A stretch of DNA of 64,000 nucleotides from CAG-1782 sp964418255 (GTDB lineage Bacteria; Bacillota; Clostridia; Christensenellales; DTU072), in the NCBI GenBank assembly GCA_964418255.1, contig CAYQKV010000008.1:1-64000 (forward strand), in the 5' to 3' direction. Under the pieces are notes generated by a model. The model was given only the letters and a program-made list of their open reading frames with translations. It did not search any database and was not told the DNA's origin. Below are positions 28,501-37,026 of this stretch, in pieces. A program made the translations under genes and the position numbers. How positions within the stretch are numbered: position 1 is the stretch's first letter; the number at the start of each line of letters is the position of its first letter.

Positions 28501-31500
28501 GTAAAATCCGCTCTGTCGAAAATATATCCGTAGTCCTTTTCCGCGTCGGAAACGGTAAGAATAATCATCGCTTTATCCACTTTAAGCGTAGCTTCCAGCG
28601 TAAGCGTAACGTAATTTTTATGGGTTACGGTGGCGGTAACGACATAACTTCCCGCTTCCTTATGCCCGTTGTTTTCGTAAGTCACCGCAGCTCCCGCCGG
28701 TTCGCCTTCCACCGAAAGGCTCTTTTCCTTTCCGTCGTAAACGAACGTTTCGCTCTTCATCTCGCACCCGTCCATAACCGCGGGCAGAACTTTAAGAGAG
28801 CCGCCGTTTACCGAAAGAACGTAATTCTCCGTCTCTAATAGCGTATACCCGAGCGTATATTCGCCGACGTCGCCGCCCGATACGTAATTAGTTGTAAACT
28901 TAGAGTAAAAAACGTTCCCGCTCTCTTCTATGATTTCCTTTACGGTCTTGTTTTCGTCCGCGCCGACCGCCCCGCTCGCCGTAAGAACGTTCTCTCCGAA
29001 AGCGGTAAAATCGACTTCCTCGCCGAAAGTTATTTCCCTGTCGTTCACCGTGACGGAGAGCGTTTTTTTCGTAACGTTTATTCTCCTCGTCATCGTTATC
29101 GTCTTATAGTTTAAGGAAGTCGCCGTCAGCGTCTGAATATATGTTCCGCTATTGAACGCCGCGCACTCTTCGGTTTCGCCCAACCTCGAAATCGTATAAT
29201 TAAGCGTAATTCCGTCGAGATTAAGCTGTTCTATGTTCGTCGGAACGGGTTCGTTTACTATTTCCGCCCCCGTATACTCTTCTCCTATATCTTTGAAAGA
29301 ATCAAACTTGATACCTTTGTCGTAGTCCGCCTGTACGACGGTTATTTCTCCGATGGAAACGGTTTCCGTAATATACGTTTCTCCCGCAACCGTTGCGAAA
29401 AGTTCGTATACTCCCACGTTGTCGACGTATTCGCCCTCGTGCGGTAGGCCGTTGTACGTCCACGCGAAATCGACGTTTACGTCGTAGTCTTTCAAGACGT
29501 CCCCCTGTATATCGGTTTTCGCCACCCCCGCCCGAACGTAAGTAAGCGTATCGAATCCGAGCGATTTCAAATCGTTGAATAATCCCGAAACGTCGACGCG
29601 CGTTCTGTAAGAAACGCCTTTCGTCCTTACCGTCGGCGCGGTTTCCGACTTTCCTACTTCGTAACCGAACGCGTTTAACAAATCGAACCCTTTTTCTTCG
29701 AGGATAAAATATCCGCTTCCGGCGCCTTGTATTCCCTCGCCGTCGATATGTTTACCCTCGGAAACGCAGAACTCGACCGTTCCCGTTCCGCCTGCAAACG
29801 CGTTTGCCGCTACGCTCGAACACTCCGCCACGTTTCCGTAGTTTTCTTTGCAGAAAGCGTAACCCGCCGTCAGACCGTTATGGCTCCGCGTTATATTTCC
29901 ATAGGAAATCTCGGCAATTCCCGACCCGAAAGTCGCGTTTTGCCTGTCTTCCGTTCTCACTCCGTTTATCTCTCCGCTTTCGGAGACCGTGCGGCACAAA
30001 CCGTAATCGGTATTTCCGCGCGAAGAAAGTATCAGATTGAGATTTTTCACCGAACCGTTAATCGTTTCGAACGGCGCGGAATAAGCGTTTACGAGCGCGT
30101 TTCCCAAAAAGTCGAGGATAAGATTTACCGTCGCGCTTTCGATAATATATTTATCGCCCGAAATCGAATTGTTTACGATTATGTCTTTCACCGCGACGGC
30201 GTATTTTCCCGCCGCGTTCTTTTCGGCGTCACTTAGCAGTCCCGCAAGAGTTTCTCCGTCGCAGACTATGTACGGGTCGTCTTTCGTTCCGCTTCCTTGC
30301 GGCGCGACCGCCGCCGTCATTTTATTCTCTCCCGAAACGAACCCGTCGCTTCCGTACCCGCTCTCTACGGGCGCGCCGTTCGTTACCGTCGCGTTTTCAA
30401 ACGGATTAAACGCCGTTTTAGCGAAAATATGTCCGTTCGCAACCACAGCCCCGACGACCGTTCCTCTAACGGGCGTTCCCACGCCGCTTGCGTATCCGTC
30501 TCCGAAAATATCTCTTCCGAGAACCGCGCGGAAACCCTCTCTGCTTCCGACTTCGCCGTCAAGCGCGACGAAAACGAGTTTTTTGACGTCGTTCATATCG
30601 TTAATTACGAACTCGTCGCCCGCCGTTCCGCTCTTTCCGCCGAAAAGCCTTGCGTTAAAAGGTATCCCGCCGTCTAAACTGTAAAATCCCTCTTCAAGCG
30701 CGGAAATATCCGTCCCCGCCGTTCCGTCTTCGCCGTAAACGGCGTACCCGTTTTTATCGAGAATAAAGGAGTTTTTCGCGCTTCCTCTTTTTTCCGTTCC
30801 GCTTTGGGTCTCGTAGTCCGCCTCTATTTCGCACGTTACGTCCGAGGTTCCGAAATCGATTACCGCCGAGCACCGCACCGCGTCGGAGTACGCCCCGAAA
30901 GGATAACATACAGCCGTCCCTTCTCCTTGCGCGAAAGAGACCTTACCGTTAAACGAACTGTCGGTAACGCTTCCCGAAGAAGACGCGCCTATAAGCAGTC
31001 CCCGCCCCGTGGAAGAAGTAAAAGACACGTCGCCCGAAAACAGGCAGTTATCCACGGTTCCCGAGTTGATTACGACGAAAGCCGCCTGCGCGGCGGTCGA
31101 CGTCATAAACGCGGATATATTGCGAAGGGTTCCTCTGTTCGTTCCCGCAACGGCGGAATTACGCACCGCTCCGTACAAAGCTACGTCCTCTATCACGCCG
31201 CTACATTCGGAAAACAACGCCCAGGAAGAGGAATTTATACCCGTAAGAGTAAAGTTTTCCGCTTTTCCGTCCGCGCCGAAAACGCCGAAAAGAGAGGAAG
31301 TAAGCCCGTCTATTTTGAAACCGTTACCTTTGAAATTACCGTTGAAATAAGAAAAAACCGTGCCCGAAGGCGCGACGACGTCGCTTAAAAGAAGAACGGT
31401 TTTTCCCGTGAAATCGTTTGCCGAAGAAACCATCGCGGAGATTTCCGCCAAATCCTCGGATGAACGCACTTCGAAAACGTCTTCCGCATAATCGAAAGCC

Positions 31501-31601
31501 GCGCTTTTTTCGTAGGCGACCGCCGTCGCGGCAAAAAATATCGCCGCGAAAAAGAAAATCAGGATTATTAAAGTCGCCTTTCTTTGTGCGCGCTCGCGCA
31601 T
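25551..31601 (-). CDS. Giant surface protein with GLUG/beta-helix region and serial MBG-like domains
   Basis: 2016 residues, the largest gene here. A signal sequence (residues ~9-30) is followed by ~650 residues of beta-helix type with GLUG-like turns (NSGTVDNCLFSGDVSF, GVIEDVALYGAVRNSA). About 1150 residues of tandem MBG-like units follow, each with a Y-x-G-x-E/K-x-x core and a YTVTATV or GTYIV strand (YDGKEKSLSVEGEP, GSYVVTATVTHKNY, YVYDGTEKTVTVGEV). A Pro/Glu linker and one TM helix end in LKLRR. There is no LPxTG, so it is anchored by the TM helix rather than by sortase. Adhesin or glycan-binding roles are inference. ATG follows AAGGAG. Confidence 0.85.
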   Translation of the reverse strand: MRERAQRKATLIILIFFFAAIFFAATAVAYEKSAAFDYAEDVFEVRSSEDLAEISAMVSSANDFTGKTVLLLSDVVAPSGTVFSYFNGNFKGNGFKIDGLTSSLFGVFGADGKAENFTLTGINSSSWALFSECSGVIEDVALYGAVRNSAVAGTNRGTLRNISAFMTSTAAQAAFVVINSGTVDNCLFSGDVSFTSSTGRGLLIGASSSGSVTDSSFNGKVSFAQGEGTAVCYPFGAYSDAVRCSAVIDFGTSDVTCEIEADYETQSGTEKRGSAKNSFILDKNGYAVYGEDGTAGTDISALEEGFYSLDGGIPFNARLFGGKSGTAGDEFVINDMNDVKKLVFVALDGEVGSREGFRAVLGRDIFGDGYASGVGTPVRGTVVGAVVANGHIFAKTAFNPFENATVTNGAPVESGYGSDGFVSGENKMTAAVAPQGSGTKDDPYIVCDGETLAGLLSDAEKNAAGKYAVAVKDIIVNNSISGDKYIIESATVNLILDFLGNALVNAYSAPFETINGSVKNLNLILSSRGNTDYGLCRTVSESGEINGVRTEDRQNATFGSGIAEISYGNITRSHNGLTAGYAFCKENYGNVAECSSVAANAFAGGTGTVEFCVSEGKHIDGEGIQGAGSGYFILEEKGFDLLNAFGYEVGKSETAPTVRTKGVSYRTRVDVSGLFNDLKSLGFDTLTYVRAGVAKTDIQGDVLKDYDVNVDFAWTYNGLPHEGEYVDNVGVYELFATVAGETYITETVSIGEITVVQADYDKGIKFDSFKDIGEEYTGAEIVNEPVPTNIEQLNLDGITLNYTISRLGETEECAAFNSGTYIQTLTATSLNYKTITMTRRINVTKKTLSVTVNDREITFGEEVDFTAFGENVLTASGAVGADENKTVKEIIEESGNVFYSKFTTNYVSGGDVGEYTLGYTLLETENYVLSVNGGSLKVLPAVMDGCEMKSETFVYDGKEKSLSVEGEPAGAAVTYENNGHKEAGSYVVTATVTHKNYVTLTLEATLKVDKAMIILTVSDAEKDYGYIFDRADFTFTHSDTAEGENFDEVTSSVTFEIYDGLREILLTPGTYEVGLTVTGEADNYAFEVVKGTLTIGKAYFTTVYPAEEYSVELIEEYTGGAIDAFIPSGAFGEVTTEITYEIVKSGKIVEEIVEVGYYTVTATVKATDEYADRFFVTVYTKDVTVTLIQTAINFSESSYEFTFDGTDFAAESNFPITTEKIPDDGEITVYYTKDGSRVSEIVHAGRYTVVAEFFGNGNYADARATAAVIVNKKEAVVSVKEEYFYTGTRHVPEAEISYKDGESGNLSTEELVYTYTDRFGATLGSVAEEGTYTLNVSSGNADYSVTPAAFTITIKPLAVVVTVNNLAFEYGARGEYSSDGTAINVGTDRIGVLNYEIAETGATVTFEFRLNGLSSGTGYFPIGKYTISDGLIIQPKNYRFTLSAPFTVEVTKRYLFAAWTLDGTTLQTNAVSIIYAGKDQTERIGYALSGFAAGENENNVTVVKQVRQGTAEAILKGAGEYSVFLTLSNSPYYVFNGTPRINVTVTKAPLTSITIGNGEVMRYEELPVPTVTVDGLRGEDIGKSPTSLRGYSFRATSSYNRLTAYVGDVYRVGGEFTFADYTIASENIVPGRFTVVEGYASYSLPSMRYVYDGTEKTVTVGEVEDGVTVAYVNNAHTDAGTYIVNARITYPTGRAETLSSTLVITKATPIINCFDEYGFFTEEYTMTAERLNATAYLNATVPTVDGTFTFIGSTAVRRGKNTFSVVFTPTARNNLESVTFSKNLTLYEFAANDIEYDSYDFTMDEDGTIYIEKPLKITIDKSRFVGAEEMLSLYYNGSATNEITFNRTANENVEVRYGTTVVYAATINVVYGSENKPDDSETVKVNHKLLKTEGVTFSSDGATIYLESEKGYISMADEYREEFTLYVDGRIISGTYEITASTKEIIITINSRKLGVSLYTAATAVTTEKPVIPPENNGEINEGESGGFKTYYYYIIAGAGVLVAVGVILLILKLRR

Positions 31602-31632
31602 AAAATACTCCTTATGATAATTTTTTTACTGT

Positions 31633-31662
31633 ATTATATCATAAAGAGACGCGCCTTTGCAA
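31633..31662 (-). promoter_or_regulatory. Sigma-A promoter of the surface-protein/GH2/uvrBA cluster
   Basis: Minus strand TTGCAA (31662-31657), 18-base spacer, TATAAT (31638-31633), ~30 bases before the start codon. Gaps between the next six genes downstream are all under 60 bases, so read-through to uvrA is possible. Confidence 0.65.
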
Positions 31663-31763
31663 TATCTCCTTCGATTTTTCCCCTGCGTGTTAAGAAAAAA
31701 TTAAGAGCCGCATAATGCAATTAAATTATCGATTTGATTATTCCGCAAAAACAAACGCAATCC

Positions 31764-31794
31764 GTCCGCTCCGATGTCCTCGGATTAAGCGGAC
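31764..31794 (-). terminator. Terminator hairpin of the flippase gene
   Basis: Immediately after the stop codon, 7-bp stem GTCCGCT/AGCGGAC (31764-31770 with 31788-31794) plus an inner 4-bp stem; T-rich sequence follows after several bases on the minus strand. Confidence 0.55.
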
Positions 31795-33033
31795 CTATGC
31801 CGAACGCTTTATTTTGAAAATTTCTTTTATCGAAACCGTCGCCTGGAAAATAAAACCTATAAACACGGGAATGTAAAAGACCGCTATTCTCCAAAAAAGA
31901 ACCGCCCAGAACAAAAGCCCGCCTTCGATGTGCGCGGCGAATATCGCGTAAAAACTAAGTTCCGCTATTCCCGCGCCGCCCGGAGTCGGCGCGAAACTCG
32001 ACGCGTAATTAACAAACAAACACAGAACAAGGGTTTCCCAATATCCTACTTCGGTTACCCCTAATGCCCGCATAACGAAAAACGGAACGGAGTTATTGAG
32101 AAACATTTCCACGAGCGCGGCAATCGCTACGACAAGAATCGCGCTCTTGTTTACGCTGATGTATTTTATACCCGAAAGAAACTTGCTTACGTCTTCGTTT
32201 ACCTTGCTTTCCGCTTTTTCGCGGTTCTTTACGATTTTGATTTTATAAAGCAATCCGATGACGCCGTTTGAAATTTTTCTCCCCACTATCGGTTTGAACG
32301 CGCATATAAGCATAAACGTAGGGATAACCAACCCGCCGAGCACGCTTATTATCGCGGCGACCATAACGTACACGTTCGTCGCGATGCCCGAGGACGCGAG
32401 AATGGCGATTACCGCGACCGCCACGGTAAAAAATCTTATTATGTGTCTGCTCATCGTCACGGCGCAACTGTCGCCCGAAGACAAGCCCGCCTTATGAAGA
32501 TATAAAATCTGAAAAGGCTCGCCGCCCATCGACCACGGCGTTACCCTGTCGAAATATCTGCCCATAAAAGATACCGAAACGCACGCGTTCAAAGAACACC
32601 GCGTTTTCAGTTTCAGCGTGAGCACTCGGAAAACAACTACGTCGGCTAATACGATTGCGAAAAAAGAAATAACCGCCGCAAGCGTCCAGAACGGATGCTG
32701 TCCGAGCAAAATAAACGCTTCCTTCCCCGACAGCGGGTCGCCCGACCTGTCTTCGAAAAGCGTCATAGCGACGATTACCGCCGCGCTTATCCCGAGGAAA
32801 AAGACGTATCCCAGTATCTTGTTCCTTATCTTTTTCTTTTTTTCCGCGGCTTTGTCCGCCTCGTTTTTCTCTTTCCCGTCGCTTACGTCCGCCGTCTTTT
32901 CGATTCCGTCGCCATTGACCGCGAAATTTTCTTCCGTTTCCGAAATTTTTTCCGTGATTTCGCCCTCTTTCGGGTCGGCGTAAAGATTATCGGAAAGCCC
33001 GCAGTCTGTATTGTTGTGGAAATTTTCGGTCAT
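31795..33033 (-). CDS. Flippase-like integral membrane protein (LPG-synthase TM / UPF0104 family)
   Basis: 412 residues. An acidic, unconserved ~70-residue N-terminus is followed by a basic AEKKKKIRNK and about eight TM helices typical of the membrane domain shared by MprF and AglD-like proteins (DRVTPWSMGGEPFQILYLHKAG, NYASSFAPTPGGAGIAE). This family moves or presents lipid-linked molecules across the membrane; no aminoacyl-transfer domain is present, so it is a stand-alone flippase-like protein. There is no ribosome site before the ATG; a TATAAT box ends nine bases upstream, suggesting a leaderless mRNA unless a start codon further inside is used. Confidence 0.83.
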   Translation of the reverse strand: MTENFHNNTDCGLSDNLYADPKEGEITEKISETEENFAVNGDGIEKTADVSDGKEKNEADKAAEKKKKIRNKILGYVFFLGISAAVIVAMTLFEDRSGDPLSGKEAFILLGQHPFWTLAAVISFFAIVLADVVVFRVLTLKLKTRCSLNACVSVSFMGRYFDRVTPWSMGGEPFQILYLHKAGLSSGDSCAVTMSRHIIRFFTVAVAVIAILASSGIATNVYVMVAAIISVLGGLVIPTFMLICAFKPIVGRKISNGVIGLLYKIKIVKNREKAESKVNEDVSKFLSGIKYISVNKSAILVVAIAALVEMFLNNSVPFFVMRALGVTEVGYWETLVLCLFVNYASSFAPTPGGAGIAELSFYAIFAAHIEGGLLFWAVLFWRIAVFYIPVFIGFIFQATVSIKEIFKIKRSA

Positions 33034-33042
33034 AGTATTAAG

Positions 33043-33071
33043 ATTATAGACAAATATATAAAAAAAAGCAA
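33043..33071 (-). promoter_or_regulatory. Promoter of the flippase gene, positioned for leaderless transcription
   Basis: Minus strand TTGCTT (33071-33066), 17-base spacer, TATAAT (33048-33043); the ATG starts at 33033. The -35 box lies within the T-run of a possible terminator for the upstream operon (arms about 33064-33072 and 33105-33112). Confidence 0.6.
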
Positions 33072-33128
33072 CCTTTTATTAAACGAGAGGAGTGGATATA
33101 TCGCGTTGCTTTATCCAAAGACCAATCG

Positions 33129-34676
33129 TTATACGTCCGCGTCGCTCAGTACTCCCCGTATGCCGTCCGCCGCCGCGCTGGTTATTCCGCCCGCGTACCC
33201 CGCGCCCTCGCCGAGCGGATAAAGCCCGTTTATTGAAGAAACGCATTTTTCGTCGCGCAAAATTTTTATCGGAGAACTGCTTCTCGCCTCTATTCCCGTA
33301 AGCGCGGCTTGCGGACAATCGAAACCTTTCATTCTTTTTCCCATAAGCGGAATTCCCGCCCGTATCCCGCGAAAGACTTTTTCCGGCAGACATTCTTCCA
33401 GATTTCCGAGAACGAACCCCGTCTCTACGCTCGGTTTTACGGAGGAAAACGCGCTTCCGCTCTTTCCCGAAAGGAAATCTCCCACGGTCTGCGCTACGGG
33501 TTTATAACCGCCCGAAAGAGCGTAAGTTTTTTTCTCGTACTTTGTCTGAAACTCCATTCCCCCGAGCGGGTGTTCGGTCTTAAAGTCGTCCGCGCCTACG
33601 TTTATCAAAAGCGCGGAATTTGAATTTATCCCGTTTCTCGCGTGCTCGCTCATTCCGTTTACGCAGACCGCTCCTTCTTCGCTCGAAGCGTTTATCACCC
33701 TGCCCCCGGGGCACATACAAAAGGTATACATCTTTCCGTACCTTTCCGTATCCACCGCCATTTTGTAGTCGGCGGCGGGCAAAAACTTTGCCGCTTCTCC
33801 GTACTGCGCGCGGTTTATATCTTCACTTAAATGTTCGATTCGTACTCCCATACTGAAAGTTTTGGACGTCATTTTTACACTTTTTTCATAAAGCATTTCA
33901 AATGTATCGCGCGCCGAATGCCCTATGGCGAGATATATTCTGTCGCAAGGGATTTTGCCTTTATCCGTCACTGCGGCGACGACGCTCCCCGCCACCGTTT
34001 CTATATCGATTAGTTTAGTGCGGAATCGGAATTCTCCCCCGAGAGATATAATTTTCTTTCTGAGATTTTTGATAACTCCGACTAAAAGGTCGGTGCCGAT
34101 ATGGGGTTTTGCCGCGTAAGAAATTTCTTCGGGCGCGCCGCAGAGCACGAATTCGTTTATCACTGCTAAGACGTAGTCGTTGTTTACCCCCGTATTGAGT
34201 TTGCCGTCGCTGAACGTCCCCGCGCCGCCTTCGCCGAACTGCACGTTGCTTTCCGTATCGAGTTTTAACGAAGAGATAAACTCTTTCGTCTTTTTTATCC
34301 TCGTATCCGCGTCGTCGCCGCGTTCGATTACTATCGGGCGCGCCCCGAGATATGCGAGAGTAAGCGCGGCGAACAAACCGCAAGGTCCGCTGCCGACTAC
34401 GACGGGGCGACAGGAAAGTTTCCTACCTATTGTCATACGTTCAACCGTCGGTATGTTCATATTGTAATATGATACTTTGTTATTTATGTACTTATGTTCG
34501 TTCTTCACTTCGACCGCCACGCGGTAAACGTAGCAAATTTTGTCTTTTCGCCTTGCGTCGACGCTCTTTTTCAGAATTAAACACTTTTCCACGCTTTTTG
34601 CGCCCAGACTCTCTGCGGCAAGTTTTTCCACGGGCGTTACGTCGTCCACCGCCGCGTTAAACGAAAATGTCAGCAT
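33129..34676 (-). CDS. FAD-dependent oxidoreductase, COG2509 type
   Basis: 515 residues. The N-terminal ~85 residues are a small alpha/beta domain found in this family; then the dinucleotide site VVVGSGPCGLFAALTLAYLG, the ERG acidic end, and the family hallmark NVQFGEGGAGTFSDGKLNTG. A second nucleotide region YLAIGHSARDTFEML and the C-terminal YPLGEGAGYAGGITSAAADG complete the FAD fold. The substrate is not established for this family. The start overlaps the end of the upstream flavoprotein gene by seven bases, so the two flavoproteins are co-translated. Confidence 0.9.
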   Translation of the reverse strand: MLTFSFNAAVDDVTPVEKLAAESLGAKSVEKCLILKKSVDARRKDKICYVYRVAVEVKNEHKYINNKVSYYNMNIPTVERMTIGRKLSCRPVVVGSGPCGLFAALTLAYLGARPIVIERGDDADTRIKKTKEFISSLKLDTESNVQFGEGGAGTFSDGKLNTGVNNDYVLAVINEFVLCGAPEEISYAAKPHIGTDLLVGVIKNLRKKIISLGGEFRFRTKLIDIETVAGSVVAAVTDKGKIPCDRIYLAIGHSARDTFEMLYEKSVKMTSKTFSMGVRIEHLSEDINRAQYGEAAKFLPAADYKMAVDTERYGKMYTFCMCPGGRVINASSEEGAVCVNGMSEHARNGINSNSALLINVGADDFKTEHPLGGMEFQTKYEKKTYALSGGYKPVAQTVGDFLSGKSGSAFSSVKPSVETGFVLGNLEECLPEKVFRGIRAGIPLMGKRMKGFDCPQAALTGIEARSSSPIKILRDEKCVSSINGLYPLGEGAGYAGGITSAAADGIRGVLSDADV

Positions 34677-35770
34677 ACGCTCTCCCCTACCTTAATTCCG
34701 CTTGCGAACGCAAAATGCAGGTTATACCCGCCGCATTCTCCATCGACGTCGAGAACTTCTCCGCAGGCGTACAGCCCCTTTTTGAGTCTGCTTTGGAAAT
34801 TTTCGTCGAACTGTCCGACTTCCAACCCGCCGCAAGCGACTTGCGCCTGTTTCATTTCTCCTAAACGAACGTTCTTTATCTCGAAATTTTTCACCGCCGC
34901 GGCTACGCTTATTTTCCTGTCTTTCGCTTGTTTTTCCGCGTTTTGCGCTATCGCTTTCTGTAAAAAACTTTCCGCGCCGTATTTTTCGGTGAATTTTTTC
35001 ACCTCTTCTTCCGTTTTATCGGGCGCGAAATCGACGGAGAGTGAAAAATCCCCGTTTCCCTTCTTTCTCGCGATAAACGCGGACAGACTCATAGAAACTA
35101 TTCCGCTCACTCCGCCGTCCCGAAACAGTATTTCTCCCTGCCGTTTAACTATCGGTTTGCCGTTTTCAAACAGTATTACCTCGCATTTTGCCCTAAGTCC
35201 CGACAATCCTTTTATATAGGCAGTATCCGTTTTCAGCGGTACGAGCGACGGAATAAACGGTAAAGTTTTATGCCCGAACTTTTCGTAGAGAAACGCGCTT
35301 TCCGTCCCTTTCGTCGCCGCGCTTCCCGTAGAAAGAAGCACGTTTCTGCCCGTTTTGCCGCAACAGACAAACAAACCGTCTTTTTCTTCGATTTCTTTTA
35401 CGAAAGCGCCGGTTTCGCATTCTCCCGTATAATTTTTTCGTAATGCGCCGAGCACGGAAAGCGCGCTTTCCGAATACGGATAAATTCTGCCGCCTAACGA
35501 CTTCGTCGCAAGTCCGAGGGAAGCGAAAAACGCCGCCACGTCGCGTTCGAGCACGCCTTCGGGGACGTTTACGTTGTATTTATCCGCGCTTACGTCCGTA
35601 TTCCCGAGATTGCATTTGCCGTTTCCCGTGACGAGAATTTTTTTGCCTAATTTCTCCTCTTTTTCGAGGATAATCACCTTTTTCCCTCTTTTAGAAGCGG
35701 TTATCGCCGCGGCAAGTCCGCCCGCGCCGCCGCCTATCACTATGAGGTCGTAAATCTTTTTTTCTTCCAT
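34670..35770 (-). CDS. BaiN/YhiN (HI0933)-family flavoprotein
   Basis: FAD-dependent oxidoreductase of the family that includes BaiN, implicated in bile-acid dehydroxylation, and E. coli YhiN; most members have no assigned reaction. Motifs: VIGGGAGGLAAAITA (residues 12-26), ILEKEEKLGKKILVTGNGKCN, TGSAATKGTE, and the C-terminal VACGGLEVG plus GEVLDVDGECGGYNLHFAFASG. At 366 residues it is shorter than the usual ~400, mostly through a shortened middle domain. A -10 box ends seven bases before ATG and no ribosome site is present. Confidence 0.9.
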   Translation of the reverse strand: MEEKKIYDLIVIGGGAGGLAAAITASKRGKKVIILEKEEKLGKKILVTGNGKCNLGNTDVSADKYNVNVPEGVLERDVAAFFASLGLATKSLGGRIYPYSESALSVLGALRKNYTGECETGAFVKEIEEKDGLFVCCGKTGRNVLLSTGSAATKGTESAFLYEKFGHKTLPFIPSLVPLKTDTAYIKGLSGLRAKCEVILFENGKPIVKRQGEILFRDGGVSGIVSMSLSAFIARKKGNGDFSLSVDFAPDKTEEEVKKFTEKYGAESFLQKAIAQNAEKQAKDRKISVAAAVKNFEIKNVRLGEMKQAQVACGGLEVGQFDENFQSRLKKGLYACGEVLDVDGECGGYNLHFAFASGIKVGESVC

Positions 35771-35777
35771 AAAGCAA

Positions 35778-35806
35778 AGTATACCTTATTTTTCGCCTTT
35801 TTGCAA
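35778..35806 (-). promoter_or_regulatory. Promoter of the two-flavoprotein operon, positioned for leaderless transcription
   Basis: Minus strand TTGCAA (35806-35801), 17-base spacer, TATACT (35783-35778). Only TTTGCTT-type sequence, seven bases, separates the -10 box from ATG. Confidence 0.7.
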
Positions 35807-35928
35807 TATAAACGGTAAACGCGCGTTCATATTTACAAATGAATATTCTTTCATAACGAAATATTTTCATATAGAAATGTGTAAATATGTTTTTAAGAAT
35901 TTATCGCCCTATTGCGCGCTATAATAAG

Positions 35929-35958
35929 TTGAATTATTCCCATTTAGTATGTTATACT
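35929..35958 (+). promoter_or_regulatory. Sigma-A promoter of the GGQ/helicase operon
   Basis: TTGAAT at 35929-35934, 18-base spacer, TATACT at 35953-35958, with a ~30-base leader that holds GGAGG. Confidence 0.6.
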
Positions 35959-35994
35959 TAATTTATACGTTAAATTAAAGCGGAGGAAAGAAAA

Positions 35995-37026
35995 TTGTAC
36001 GGTATTTTCGACGGGCTTATTTGCGCCGCCGAGAAAGAATTGGAACCGTTCCCGAAAATCGCGGAACTGCTCGAATATCCCGAAGTACAGGCGGACAAAG
36101 GTTACTATCTGTCCGTTCTTTCCGATTTCAACCGTCTGAACGCCCTGAGCGGTAAACTTACCGCTCTTAAAAAACTGCTCGAAGACGAACGCTCTCTTCG
36201 CGAAATGCTCGCAGAAAACGTCTCTTCCGAAGAAAAACTTATCTACGAAGAAGAACTCGCCGCAATAGCCTCGAAAATCGCGCTCGCGTTTTCCGAACTG
36301 TCGGGCGCGCTGAAAACCGAATTCCCATCCCCCGAAGTCGTATGCAAAATTTCCGCCCGCGGCGCTTTGTCATCAAAAACCGCTCTCGCGTTTTTTGCCG
36401 CGACCGAGCGTTTACTTGAAAACAGAGGTTCGAAAATTTCTTCGGTAAAGACCGCCTATGCAAAAAACGGCGAATACGCGAAGGAAATCTCTTTTACTGC
36501 GGACGGGGCGGACGCTTTCGCGGTTCTTTCCGTCCTTTGCGGCGTTCATAAAACTTTCTCTGCGTCCGCCCCCTCGGAAGAGTTCACACTTTTTTGCGCC
36601 GCCGCGCCCGCGCCGAGCGCGCCGCCGTCGGAAAAAGACCTCAAAATCGACCTCTTCCATTCGAGCGGCGCGGGCGGACAGAATATAAACAAAGTGGAAA
36701 CCGCCGTCAGAATAACCCATATCCCGACGGGTACGACGGTCACCTGCCAGGACGAACGCTCACAGCTTAAAAACAAACGGCGCGCGCTTGCGTCTTTAAC
36801 GGAAAAACTCGCTACCATTCGCGCCGAAGAAGAAAAACGCCGCGTAGAAGAAGATTTCAGACTTCAATCTGCGGATAAACGCGTCAAAATCGTCTTCGAC
36901 GTAAGTTGCGGTTCGATGACGGATACCCGCTTACCGGATAAACGCAAATTCGCTTTTCCTCCCGAAGAAGCGGAATTCGACGCTTATATAAATCTTTTAT
37001 GCGCAACCGAGAGGGCAAACAAATGA
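35995..37026 (+). CDS. Divergent class-I release-factor-like protein (GGQ domain), RF1-derived
   Basis: 343 residues, TTG start after GGAGG. The C-terminal half is clearly a peptidyl-tRNA hydrolase domain: HSSGAGGQNINKVETAVRI (GGQ at 227-229), PTGTTVTCQDERSQLKNK. The N-terminal half follows RF1 domain 1 in layout, with GVH at 183-185 at the right distance, but is strongly altered: the usual GTGGDEA region reads RGALSSKTA, and the segment that carries the stop-codon-reading PxT-type motif is shortened to Ala/Pro-rich sequence (CAAAPAPSAP). It may act in ribosome rescue or hydrolyse peptidyl-tRNA without normal stop-codon choice. First gene of a four-gene operon, ATGA overlap with the helicase gene. 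Confidence 0.82.
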   Translation: MYGIFDGLICAAEKELEPFPKIAELLEYPEVQADKGYYLSVLSDFNRLNALSGKLTALKKLLEDERSLREMLAENVSSEEKLIYEEELAAIASKIALAFSELSGALKTEFPSPEVVCKISARGALSSKTALAFFAATERLLENRGSKISSVKTAYAKNGEYAKEISFTADGADAFAVLSVLCGVHKTFSASAPSEEFTLFCAAAPAPSAPPSEKDLKIDLFHSSGAGGQNINKVETAVRITHIPTGTTVTCQDERSQLKNKRRALASLTEKLATIRAEEEKRRVEEDFRLQSADKRVKIVFDVSCGSMTDTRLPDKRKFAFPPEEAEFDAYINLLCATERANK

